A stretch of DNA of 58,512 bases, taken from positions 1 through 58,512 of the forward strand of contig JAOASL010000016.1 of the NCBI GenBank assembly GCA_030158675.1, given 5' to 3'. Shown here piece by piece: positions 1 through 7,561 of the stretch. The translations under genes and the position numbers were made by a program. The notes under the pieces were generated by a model. That model was not told the origin of the DNA, did no database searches, and saw only the letters and a list, made by a program, of their open reading frames with translations. Position 1 is the first letter of the stretch; the number at the start of each line of letters is the position of its first letter. The stretch comes from Burkholderiaceae bacterium. GTDB taxonomy: Bacteria > Pseudomonadota > Gammaproteobacteria > Burkholderiales > Burkholderiaceae_D.

Positions 1-1
1 T

Positions 2-246
2 ATGAACATCCTGTTTGTCCATCAGAATTTTCCCGGGCAGTTTAAATTTCTGGTGCCGGAGCTGGCACAACAGGGTCATCAGGTCAGTGCGCTGACGATG
101 CGTAAAGTCGATGGGCCGGCCTGCTGGCCGATGCGGATGCCCTTCAGCGACTGGGACGGAATGCCCGCGTATTCGCGCGCAGCCAATACGATCTGCAGAC
201 GGTATGCCTGCCGGCGCAGTTGAAGTGGGTGCAGTCGCTGTCGTAG
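2..246 (+). pseudogene. Glycosyltransferase family 4 remnant, internally deleted
   Basis: The first ~37 codons from the ATG at 2 read as a glycosyltransferase N-terminus (MNILFVHQNFPGQF, then a GHQVSALTMRK strand). From about 121 a different frame reads a typical glycosyltransferase C-terminus (LADADALQRLGRNARVFAR, ending in WVQSLS) and stops at 246. A normal family member is roughly 400 residues, so the middle ~300 codons are gone and the two ends are joined out of frame. The literal ATG frame runs to 223 but is nonsense after the junction near 115-121. The gene is therefore dead. It sits just beyond the 3' end of the type I secretion operon, and with the sugar-transferase-like gene at 7562 it suggests a decayed polysaccharide locus. 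Family assignment rests on the two end motifs. Confidence 0.75.
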
Positions 247-280
247 CAGGCAACGACAGCAAAGCGGGGCAAGTCCTTGA

Positions 281-316
281 GATCAGGCCGAATCGCCGCA
301 CGGGCGACCCGGCCTG
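281..316. terminator. Possible hairpin terminator between convergent remnants
   Basis: Nested inverted repeats AGGCCG (285-290) with CGGCCT (310-315), and TCGCC (293-297) with GGCGA (303-307), lie between the glycosyltransferase remnant and the convergent 3' end of the hlyD-type gene. No T-run follows on either strand, so this is a structured spacer and only possibly a terminator. Confidence 0.25.
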
Positions 317-327
317 TGGCACTCAGA

Positions 328-1695
328 TCACTCTTCCTTCATCGCTGCCGCAATACGCTTGGTCAGCGGATGCAGCAGATAGGTCAGCAGCGAGCGCTCA
401 CCGGTCTTGATCAGTACTTCCGCATTCATGCCCGGTTGCAGATGGCGGTCGCCGAGTTTCTTGAGGCCTTCCGGAGTCAGGCTGACGCGCGCCAGGTAGT
501 ACGACACTGTGCCGCCGGGGCCCTGCTCGGACACGACATCGCTGGAGATCGAGTTGATCTTGCCGTCGACGACCAGCTGCGGCGAATTGGCGAACGCGGA
601 GAAGCGCACGGCCACCGGATCGCTGGCGCTCACGCGGTCGATCACCTGAGTCGGTACACGTGCTTCCAGTACCACGCCTTCTTCGTTCGGCACGATGTCC
701 ATCAGTTTCTGGCCGGGGGTGGCGACGCCACCGATTGATGCGATCGCGATACCCACGACCTGCCCGTCGACCGGTGCCTTGATCTTTACGCGGCCGAGTT
801 CCGCAGTCATTGCGGCCAGTTTTTCACTGCCCGCCTGCACTTCGCGGCGAACGTCGGCAAGTTGGGCAGCGACTTCTTTCGTGCCATCGGTCTGCCGAAG
901 CGCCTTGCGCAGTTTGATCTCGGCAATCGTGCGCTCGGTGCGTGACTTCGACCCATTCAGATCAGCCAGGGTTGCGCTCAATTCTGCTTGCTGCTGTTCC
1001 AGCATCAGCAGCTGGTTGCGCGGCACATAGCCGTCAGCCGCGAGGTCGGCGATATTCTTGAGTTGCTCATTGAGCTTTTGTGCTTGCACCTTGCGGTTTT
1101 CCAGTTGCAGCCGGGTGCCTGCCAGCAGCGCTTCCTGCCCGGCGATGGATTCGTCGAATGCGGCCAGTTCGCTGCGCAGCGACGCACGGCGTGACTGAAA
1201 CAGCTGCGTTTGCGTGACGATATGCTGCCTGATCACGGGGTCGTGATCGGCAGCGAGCAGGTCCGGGTGATAGCTAATGCTGTCGCGACGCTCCATTTCG
1301 GACAACAGCCGGCTTTCTGCGGCGCGTTGCCCCATATAGTTCTGGCGCACCGTTTCGAAGTTTGCACGGGTCGCGCCATCGTCCAGCTCGATCAGCAGGT
1401 CGCCCGCCTTGACGCGCTGGCCTTCGCGCACCGCGACCTGACTGATGATGCCGCCGTACTGGTGCTGTATCGCCTTGCGCTTGGTATCGATAGTGACCGT
1501 GGCGGTGGCCGGCACGCCTTCGTCGAGCGGCGCGTAGGCCGCCCAGGCGAGGAAGCCGCCGAAGCCGATGACTAGCGCGATAAAGCCCAGACGTATCGTC
1601 GAGCGGGTGTCGGTGGGAAGGTCCGGGGTCAGTTCGACCACGTTGGTGGCGTCGCTGGCATTCTGCTTCGAGAGCCGGAGCGGGGTGTTCTTCAT
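328..1695 (-). CDS. Type I secretion periplasmic adaptor (HlyD/PrtE family)
   Basis: A 455-residue membrane-fusion protein linking the inner-membrane ABC exporter to the TolC-type outer-membrane channel. One N-terminal membrane segment (about residues 34-56) is followed by the first half of a lipoyl/barrel-sandwich domain (HQYGGIISQVAVREGQRVKAG). Then come a long coiled-coil hairpin rich in Glu, Gln, Leu and Arg (about 90-290), the second lipoyl half (KIKAPVDGQVVGI) and a C-terminal beta domain. An AAGGAAA ribosome-binding site precedes the ATG. It is the last gene of the operon, 14 nt after the second ABC gene. The length is normal for the PrtE/PrsE group. The secreted substrate is not encoded in this window. 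Confidence 0.93.
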   Translation of the reverse strand: MKNTPLRLSKQNASDATNVVELTPDLPTDTRSTIRLGFIALVIGFGGFLAWAAYAPLDEGVPATATVTIDTKRKAIQHQYGGIISQVAVREGQRVKAGDLLIELDDGATRANFETVRQNYMGQRAAESRLLSEMERRDSISYHPDLLAADHDPVIRQHIVTQTQLFQSRRASLRSELAAFDESIAGQEALLAGTRLQLENRKVQAQKLNEQLKNIADLAADGYVPRNQLLMLEQQQAELSATLADLNGSKSRTERTIAEIKLRKALRQTDGTKEVAAQLADVRREVQAGSEKLAAMTAELGRVKIKAPVDGQVVGIAIASIGGVATPGQKLMDIVPNEEGVVLEARVPTQVIDRVSASDPVAVRFSAFANSPQLVVDGKINSISSDVVSEQGPGGTVSYYLARVSLTPEGLKKLGDRHLQPGMNAEVLIKTGERSLLTYLLHPLTKRIAAAMKEE

Positions 1696-1709
1696 AGTGT
1701 CTTTCCTTG

Positions 1710-3437
1710 TCAGCTGGCGGCGGGTGCCTGGGCGATTTGCCCGGCGGTGCCGCCGATGTCGATTTTTCCGAATTGGGCGATGCGTCCGTCAGCCATCACG
1801 ACGACGCGGTCGGCGAGCGCCAGCAGGTTACGCTGGTGCAGCACCATAAAGATGGTCTTGCCTTCTGCCTTCAGGTCAACGATGGCGCGGGCCAGGGCAG
1901 CCTCGCCGAGCTCGTCGAGGTTGGCATTGGGTTCGTCGAGCACGACGACGTCCGGCGATCCATAGATGGCGCGGGCCAGCGCAAGCCGCTGGCGCTGGCC
2001 GCCGGACAGCAGCCGGCCGGCCTGGCCGACCGGGGTGTCGTAGCCCATCGGCAGGCGCAAGATCATGTCGTGGATATCGGCACGCCGAGCCGCATCGATG
2101 ACGGCATCGGAATCAACCTCGGTGAAGCGGCAGATATTTTCAGCGACCGTTCCGTCAAAAAGCTCGATGTCCTGAGGCAGGTAGCCGAAGTGAGGGCCAA
2201 GCTCATCGCGTGACCAGTCGCGCAGGTTGACACCGTCGAGCAGCACCTGTCCTGTAATGTGCGGCCAGATGCCGAGCAGGCAGCGCGCAAAGGTGGACTT
2301 GCCGGCGCCTGACGGACCGACGATGCCGATGACTTCGCCAGCCTCGAACTCGATATCGATCTTGTCGAGGATCGGGGCTTTTCTTTGCGGTGCGGTGGCA
2401 GACAACTGGCGCACAGTGACCTGGCCTTTGACCTCACCCGCCATATGGCTGGGCGAGCGTTCCGGATATTGGTCGAGCAGTTTGCCGATCTCGCTGTAGG
2501 CCTGCTTGGCCTGGCCGTACTCCTTCCAGGTGCTGACCAGCACGCTGATCGGGCGCAGTGCATTGCCCATCAAGACATTCGATGCAACCATCGCGCCCAT
2601 CGTCAGTTCGCCGCGGATCGCCAGCCACGCACTGAGCGCGAGGATCAGCGATTGCTGGCTGTACTGCACGAATTTCGTGAAGGCGCCGGCCTTGGTGGCG
2701 CGGTCTTGCGCCTGCCAGTGCGCGTTCGCATGTTCGCGGTAGAGCAGCAGCCAGCGCCGCTTCAGGTTGCCGAGCATCCCCAGTGCATGAACCACCTCGG
2801 CATTGCGCAGCTTGCCGGCCAGGTAGGTCGTGGTGTCGCCTTCGGCAGAGGTCGCTTGTGCCAGCTTTTTGGAGGTCAGCTTGCTGTTCAGGAAGGCGAA
2901 AAGCGCGAGCAGCAGGGTGAAACAGATCCCGAACAGTCCCAGTAGCGGATGCATCGCATACAGCACCGCCAGATAGATAGGTGTCCACGGAAGGTCGAAC
3001 ATCGCGATCACGCCGTTCCCGGTCAGGAATTGCCGCAGGCGGGTCAGCGATGAAAAGGTGTTCACGTTATCGCCACGTGACTGTTCGAGGTTGGCTTCGA
3101 AGTTGGCGTGGAAGATGCGCGTATTGAGCTGCTCATCGAAACGAACGCCGGCGCGAACCAGCAGGCGTGAGCGGATCCATTCGGTGAAGGCCATCACCCC
3201 GACGAACAGCGCGGTGACCAATGTTAATCCGATGAGCGTCAATTCGCTCTGGCTGAGCATGACGCGATCAAAGATCTGCAGCATGTACAGCGTTGGCGTC
3301 AGCGTCAGCAGGTTGGCGATCAGGCTGAACACGCCGACCCAGATCAGCTCTTTGCGGAAGGACAGCAGCATCGTCGTCAGCGACGGCAGCGAGGCGGGAT
3401 TCTGCTGCGCGTTATTGGGAAGCGCGAGCGGCGTCAT
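1710..3437 (-). CDS. Type I secretion ABC permease/ATPase, second of a tandem pair (PrtD-like)
   Basis: A 575-residue half-exporter with an N-terminal membrane domain (about residues 1-310) fused to a nucleotide-binding domain. The ATPase motifs are intact: Walker A GPSGAGKS (~372), signature LSGGQRQR (~476), Walker B VVVLDEPNANLDE, and a switch His in MVLHQR. There is no N-terminal C39 peptidase domain, so the substrate should be an RTX-type protein with an uncleaved C-terminal signal, as known for the PrtD family. The start overlaps the stop of the preceding ABC gene by 4 nt (ATGA), implying translational coupling. Both ABC proteins have complete ATP sites and may form a heterodimer, which is inference. 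Confidence 0.93.
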   Translation of the reverse strand: MTPLALPNNAQQNPASLPSLTTMLLSFRKELIWVGVFSLIANLLTLTPTLYMLQIFDRVMLSQSELTLIGLTLVTALFVGVMAFTEWIRSRLLVRAGVRFDEQLNTRIFHANFEANLEQSRGDNVNTFSSLTRLRQFLTGNGVIAMFDLPWTPIYLAVLYAMHPLLGLFGICFTLLLALFAFLNSKLTSKKLAQATSAEGDTTTYLAGKLRNAEVVHALGMLGNLKRRWLLLYREHANAHWQAQDRATKAGAFTKFVQYSQQSLILALSAWLAIRGELTMGAMVASNVLMGNALRPISVLVSTWKEYGQAKQAYSEIGKLLDQYPERSPSHMAGEVKGQVTVRQLSATAPQRKAPILDKIDIEFEAGEVIGIVGPSGAGKSTFARCLLGIWPHITGQVLLDGVNLRDWSRDELGPHFGYLPQDIELFDGTVAENICRFTEVDSDAVIDAARRADIHDMILRLPMGYDTPVGQAGRLLSGGQRQRLALARAIYGSPDVVVLDEPNANLDELGEAALARAIVDLKAEGKTIFMVLHQRNLLALADRVVVMADGRIAQFGKIDIGGTAGQIAQAPAAS

Positions 3438-5206
3438 GCGGCACCTCCGGCGACCTGGGCCGGCGCAGCGGCCGATGGGGTGGCCGGTATTGCCCGGGGG
3501 GTAGTCGCTTTGCGCAATGCGGCCAGCACCTCGTCACGCGGGCCGAACGCCGCCACCTGGCCATCGCGCAGCGCCAGGATCTTGTCTGCGGCCGGCAGCA
3601 CGCTGGCTCGGTGGGTAATGACGATGGTGGTGCACTTGCGTGATTTCAGGAACATCAGGGTATTCATCAGGGCTTGTTCACCAGCCTCGTCGAGGCTGGA
3701 ATTGGGTTCATCGAGAAGCACGAAATTCGGGTTGCCATAGATGGCGCGCGCCAGACCGACGCGTTGTCGCTGACCGCCGGACAAGGTCGCGCCTTCTTCA
3801 CCGATCAGGGTGTCGAATCCGTTCGGCAATGCGTTCACCATCGCGGTCAGCCCGACCAGTTCGGTTGCGGTCTTCACTTGGTCGAGGTCGACATCGCTGA
3901 AGCGGGCGATGTTTTCGGCGAGGGTGCCGTCAAACAGTTCTACCGTCTGCGGCAGGTAGCCGAGATGCGGCCCGAGTTCGTCCTTGTCCCAGGCGTGCAG
4001 GTCCGCGCCATCGAGACGTACCTTGCCGGAGAGCGTCGGCCAGATGCCCATCAAGACGCGCGCGAGCGCCGTCTTGCCTGCGGCGGACGGCCCGATCAGC
4101 ATCAGGGTTTCGCCCGGCTGCAATGCGAAGCTCACTCCCTTGATGATCGGCAGGTTCGTGCCAGGCGCCGGCGCGACGACGCCTTCGACGGACAGGCGAC
4201 CTACGGGTGCCGGCAGCGACATTGGCTTGTGCTCTGACGGGCCGGTACCGAGGAACTCGTCGAGACGGCGATAGGAGTCGCGGGCGTTGACGACGGTACG
4301 CCACTGCGCTACCAGCTGCACCAGCGGCGTCAGCACCCGGCCGCCGAGCGTGGACGCAACGATCATCAGGCCGCCGCCGCCGAGCAGATGGCCTTTCACG
4401 CTCAGCCAGCACGACAAGCCGAGAATCAGCGAGCCTTGCATGGTCTGGATAAACTTGGACGCGGCCGAATTGGTGCCGGCGGTATCCGACGCGGACGCCT
4501 GCAGTCTGAGGAAGGTGCGCTGGCGAGAAATCCAGCGCTGGTAAATGCTGTCGCGCATGCCCATCGCCGAGATCACCTGGGCATTGCGCAGCGCGCCGCT
4601 GGCGTATGACTGCGCCGAGATGGCCGCCTGATTGGCCTCGGTCAGCACCGGTACGGTCTTGCGCTCGGTACTGAGACCGATCAGGAACTGCACGACCGCA
4701 CCAAACAAGGCCGCCAGGCCGAGCAACGGGTTGATGATGGCAACGATGATCAGAAATATCAGCGAGGACGGCAGGTCCATCATCGCCGTGATCGCCGGCG
4801 ATCCAATGAATTCACGCACGGTGCGCAGGTCGGTGAAAGGCTGGGTCGAGCCGGCGCCATAACGCAAGCTGGCCGAAAATGCCGCATCGTGAATGTGTTC
4901 GCGCAGGGCCGCGTCGATGCGCCAGCCTGCCTGCTGCAACAAGCGGCTGCGCAGCACATCCATCACTTCCATCAGGAGGTAGGCACCGATCACGCACAAG
5001 AGCAGCGACACCAGGGTGACGCCGCTGCGGCTGGTGACGGCCCGGTTGTAGACTTCGAGCATGAAGAGGGTCGGCGCCAGTACCAATACGGTATTGGCGA
5101 GGCCAAATGTGAGCACCTTGCGGAAGATCGGCATTTGCGCCCGGATGGTTTTTCCCAGCAGCGGGGCGACCTGCTGGCTTGCCGTGTTTGGCGGCTTGGT
5201 AGTCAT
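3434..5206 (-). CDS. Type I secretion ABC permease/ATPase, first of a tandem pair (PrtD-like)
   Basis: A 590-residue half-exporter, paralogous to the gene that follows it. The N-terminal membrane domain begins after about residue 25. The nucleotide-binding domain has Walker A GPSAAGKT (~368), signature LSGGQRQR (~474), Walker B VLLDEPNSSLDE and a switch His in VITHRAS. No C39 peptidase domain is present. The C-terminus carries a Pro/Ala-rich tail absent from the partner. Its start overlaps the stop of the upstream orphan gene by 4 nt and its stop overlaps the next ABC start by 4 nt, so three genes appear translationally linked. Type I systems usually use one such gene as a homodimer. Two in a row is less common and worth noting. 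Confidence 0.93.
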   Translation of the reverse strand: MTTKPPNTASQQVAPLLGKTIRAQMPIFRKVLTFGLANTVLVLAPTLFMLEVYNRAVTSRSGVTLVSLLLCVIGAYLLMEVMDVLRSRLLQQAGWRIDAALREHIHDAAFSASLRYGAGSTQPFTDLRTVREFIGSPAITAMMDLPSSLIFLIIVAIINPLLGLAALFGAVVQFLIGLSTERKTVPVLTEANQAAISAQSYASGALRNAQVISAMGMRDSIYQRWISRQRTFLRLQASASDTAGTNSAASKFIQTMQGSLILGLSCWLSVKGHLLGGGGLMIVASTLGGRVLTPLVQLVAQWRTVVNARDSYRRLDEFLGTGPSEHKPMSLPAPVGRLSVEGVVAPAPGTNLPIIKGVSFALQPGETLMLIGPSAAGKTALARVLMGIWPTLSGKVRLDGADLHAWDKDELGPHLGYLPQTVELFDGTLAENIARFSDVDLDQVKTATELVGLTAMVNALPNGFDTLIGEEGATLSGGQRQRVGLARAIYGNPNFVLLDEPNSSLDEAGEQALMNTLMFLKSRKCTTIVITHRASVLPAADKILALRDGQVAAFGPRDEVLAALRKATTPRAIPATPSAAAPAQVAGGAA

Positions 5207-5925
5207 GCGACTTCTCCCAATTCTTTGACTTGATCGGTCGCGCCCTCGTCGAGCAGGACCACATATTCGGGTAATTCAGCCTTTGCTGCAGTTGCCTTTG
5301 CTGCAGTTGCCTTTCGGACAGGCGGTTCTGCGTCGTCGCCCTCGGCAGCAAACACGAAGCGCAACAGGAACTGGTCACTCTGGCTAAGCAGCAGGATTTC
5401 GCGCAGCCGCTCCTGCCGGAAACGCTGCTCATCGGCTTCGCTGATACTGAGTCGGAAGCGGATCCTGCCGTCGAGTGTCAGCATCGATACGATGCCGTTG
5501 CGGATGCTGAGCGTGTGCCGGTCGAAAAAGACCGGGGCATCCGCAGCAAAGCGCATCTGCGGCAGCGGACGCTCACCCAGCCGCGCGATATTGAGCGGAC
5601 TGGCGGGCGACTGGAAAATGATGCGGCAAGTGCGTGATACCAGGTGGATCGCATTGCAGATCATCTGAGAGCCCAGCTGCGGGAAGCGCTCGCGCAGGCT
5701 GCGGTACACCAGATGGTGTAGCGCGACGCGGTTCCAGCAGCGGGTTGCCCGCATCGTCGGTTCGATCGCATTGCAGACATCGGCGAATGCCTGCTGCAGC
5801 TGTTTCAGCTGGGCGGCAATGGCTGGCGGTGCATCCAATGGGATGGACAACGGTTTGGGCGTGCGCGCTTTCTTGCCGGGGGCGCGCTTCGGCGGCTCGC
5901 GGGGGACGACTGGTTTGGGTTGCAT
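5203..5925 (-). CDS. RuvC-less TnpB N-terminal-like protein inside a type I secretion operon
   Basis: A 240-residue protein with no obvious role in secretion. Residues 41-104 are helical and carry a CN(x)11WN motif, ALHHLVYRSLRERF and LGSQMICNAIHLV. Residues 128-195 are beta-rich and read FFDRHTLSIRNGIVSMLTLD then GRIRF. Both blocks follow the pattern I know from the N-terminal half of IS605/IS1341-family TnpB proteins (LxKLVYxxLRExFxLSAQMxxxAI, then PYDxRxLSxxxxxVSLxTLxGR). The catalytic RuvC and zinc-ribbon half is absent, so it cannot be an active nuclease. The N-terminus is basic and Pro-rich (1-35), and the tail has an ATAAK duplication (206-215). It lies 41 nt after tolC and overlaps the first ABC gene by 4 nt. 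Homology to TnpB is from motif recall; the function is unknown. Confidence 0.7.
   Translation of the reverse strand: MQPKPVVPREPPKRAPGKKARTPKPLSIPLDAPPAIAAQLKQLQQAFADVCNAIEPTMRATRCWNRVALHHLVYRSLRERFPQLGSQMICNAIHLVSRTCRIIFQSPASPLNIARLGERPLPQMRFAADAPVFFDRHTLSIRNGIVSMLTLDGRIRFRLSISEADEQRFRQERLREILLLSQSDQFLLRFVFAAEGDDAEPPVRKATAAKATAAKAELPEYVVLLDEGATDQVKELGEVA
5281..5310. repeat. Perfect 15-bp tandem duplication within the TnpB-like gene
   Basis: The unit ctttgctgcagttgc occurs twice in a row (5281-5295 and 5296-5310) and encodes the repeated Ala/Thr/Lys linker of the TnpB-like protein. Being in frame, it changes only linker length. Such units can vary in copy number between strains. Confidence 0.8.
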
Positions 5926-5966
5926 TGTTGGTGCGATCTGCTTTCTCTGAAGGTATCGGCCGGAAT

Positions 5967-7352
5967 TTATGGACGCGCTTCAAAGCAGATTGCGATCTTG
6001 CCAAGATCCTCGCCTGACAGCATGCCAGCGGCGGCGTGCAGCTTCAGGAAGGCCAACAGATAGCCATGGCGCGCTTCGGACAGGTCGCGCCGCGACGTGT
6101 AAAGCTGCTGCAGCGCGGTCAGTACATCCAGGTTCACGCGCTGGCCACCGGCGACACTTTTGCGGGTCGCTTCTACCGCCTCGGCTGCAGAGCGCACCGC
6201 CTGTTCCATTGCGGCCATCCGGATGCGGCCGCTCTTGACCAGCTGAAATTGCTTGCGGACCTCGACGAGGGCTTTTTGCAAGGCCGAGTCATAACCGGCC
6301 TGGCCCGCGCCGAGGCGAGCGGCGGCTTGCCGCGTCTGCGCGTTCACGCTGCCACCGCTGTAGATCGGCAGTGTCAATTGCACGCCGATTGAGTTGACTG
6401 TCGACTCCTGGTTGAAGGTGAACAGCGAGTCGGACGTATTCTTGCTGTGCGAAGCGATCAGATCGACACGCGGATAGTGGCCGGCACGGGTGCGTTCCAC
6501 TTCAGTTCTGGAGTACTCCACGGAGTGGCGCTGCGCACGCACATCCGGATTGCCTGCCGTTGTGATGGCCTCCCATTCCGCCAGCGTTTCCGGTGCCAAT
6601 TTCAGTTCCGGCATGATCGCTGCCAGTGTATCGAGTGCTCCGGGATCGCCGCCGACGATCACGGCCAGTTCGTCTCGGCGATTTTTTACGACGTCTTCTG
6701 CTTCAAGCACGCCCGCCTGAGCCACTTCAAAGCGCGCACGGGTTTCAAGCACGTCGGTGCGCGTGCCCGCTCCTTTTTCAAACATGTTCTGGTTGGCGAT
6801 CTGGTTCTCTTGGTAGGCATCGCGCTGAGCTGTCGCCAGCCGCAACTGGTCTTCAGCCAGCAGCGCTGCTAGGTAGGCAGTGGTCAGTCGATCAATCAGG
6901 TCTTGCGAATCACCGGCGAATTTGGCCTCACTGAAGCCATATTGCTCCTTGCTGCCTTTGTAGCGCTGCCAACCGTCGAGGTTGAACAATGGCTGTCGCA
7001 CCTGTATCGTCGCGACTTTGCTGGTGTACTGCGGGTTATCTTTCTGCTCGGTGCCATTGGCCGCCGTGATGGTGCGGCTTGCGTCGTTTTTGCTGTGGTT
7101 GTACGAGGCCGAGACGCTGGGCAGCAGGTTGGCAAGGCCCAGCGCTTCGTATTCATCGCCTGCCGCCCGGTTATAGCGGGCGCCCTGGAACGTCGGGTCT
7201 TTTTCAATGGCGGTCTGGTAAGCATCCATCAGGCTCAGTGCATGGCTTGGCAGAGGCGCAGCGACGGCGGCGATCAGTGCGGCGATCACTTTGAGTTGCG
7301 GAGTAAGGCGCTTGGCGGGTCGAATCGACCGTTTTACGAAGTAAAGTGGCAT
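5967..7352 (-). CDS. TolC-family outer-membrane channel of the type I secretion system
   Basis: A 461-residue outer-membrane efflux protein. From the ATG at 7352 there is a basic n-region (KRSIRPAKR), a hydrophobic core and an SHA cleavage site before LSLMDAYQ, the usual mature start of TolC homologues. Two tandem outer-membrane-efflux repeats follow, with the characteristic helix starts YQTAIEKDPTFQGARYN and FEKGAGTRTDVLETRARFEV. An upstream in-frame start at 7490 exists, but it would place about 46 extra residues ahead of the signal peptide and would cover the regulatory site, so I reject it. It is the first gene of the secretion operon and probably sets its promoter. No strong ribosome-binding site is visible, so the start is moderately sure. 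Confidence 0.92.
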   Translation of the reverse strand: MPLYFVKRSIRPAKRLTPQLKVIAALIAAVAAPLPSHALSLMDAYQTAIEKDPTFQGARYNRAAGDEYEALGLANLLPSVSASYNHSKNDASRTITAANGTEQKDNPQYTSKVATIQVRQPLFNLDGWQRYKGSKEQYGFSEAKFAGDSQDLIDRLTTAYLAALLAEDQLRLATAQRDAYQENQIANQNMFEKGAGTRTDVLETRARFEVAQAGVLEAEDVVKNRRDELAVIVGGDPGALDTLAAIMPELKLAPETLAEWEAITTAGNPDVRAQRHSVEYSRTEVERTRAGHYPRVDLIASHSKNTSDSLFTFNQESTVNSIGVQLTLPIYSGGSVNAQTRQAAARLGAGQAGYDSALQKALVEVRKQFQLVKSGRIRMAAMEQAVRSAAEAVEATRKSVAGGQRVNLDVLTALQQLYTSRRDLSEARHGYLLAFLKLHAAAGMLSGEDLGKIAICFEARP

Positions 7353-7424
7353 GAGATGGCTGGAATGTTTGAATTGTTTTACTGCCGGAATGCTAACCTG
7401 ACGCGTTGATTTGATGGTGCAAAT

Positions 7425-7460
7425 TGCCGTGCATATATGAAGTTCCGAACTGTAGGTGGC
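7425..7460 (-). promoter_or_regulatory. Candidate promoter of the type I secretion operon
   Basis: A TATATG/CATATA hexamer at 7432-7439 (read on the minus strand) lies upstream of tolC. The transcription start it would give is near 7425, placing the TGTGA-N6-TCACA site about 59 bp upstream, close to the classic class I activator position. No good -35 box is visible, which fits an activator-dependent promoter. This is inference. Confidence 0.35.
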
Positions 7461-7475
7461 GGCGTTGATCGATAT

Positions 7476-7491
7476 TGTGATGGCCGTCACA
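7476..7491. promoter_or_regulatory. Perfect CRP-type binding site TGTGA-N6-TCACA
   Basis: TGTGATGGCCGTCACA matches the consensus of the CRP/Vfr/Clp branch of the CRP-FNR family perfectly in both half-sites. It sits alone in the 209-bp divergent spacer between tolC and the sugar-transferase-like gene, about 124 bp from the tolC ATG and 71 bp from the other start. Which CRP-family protein binds, and whether the effector is cAMP, cannot be told from the sequence. Confidence 0.6.
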
Positions 7492-7561
7492 TTTTGGTGT
7501 CCGTGGTGGTGCGGTTAGCGTTCTGCCCTCGCACGATTATTTTTGAGCGCCGGAGACCGCA

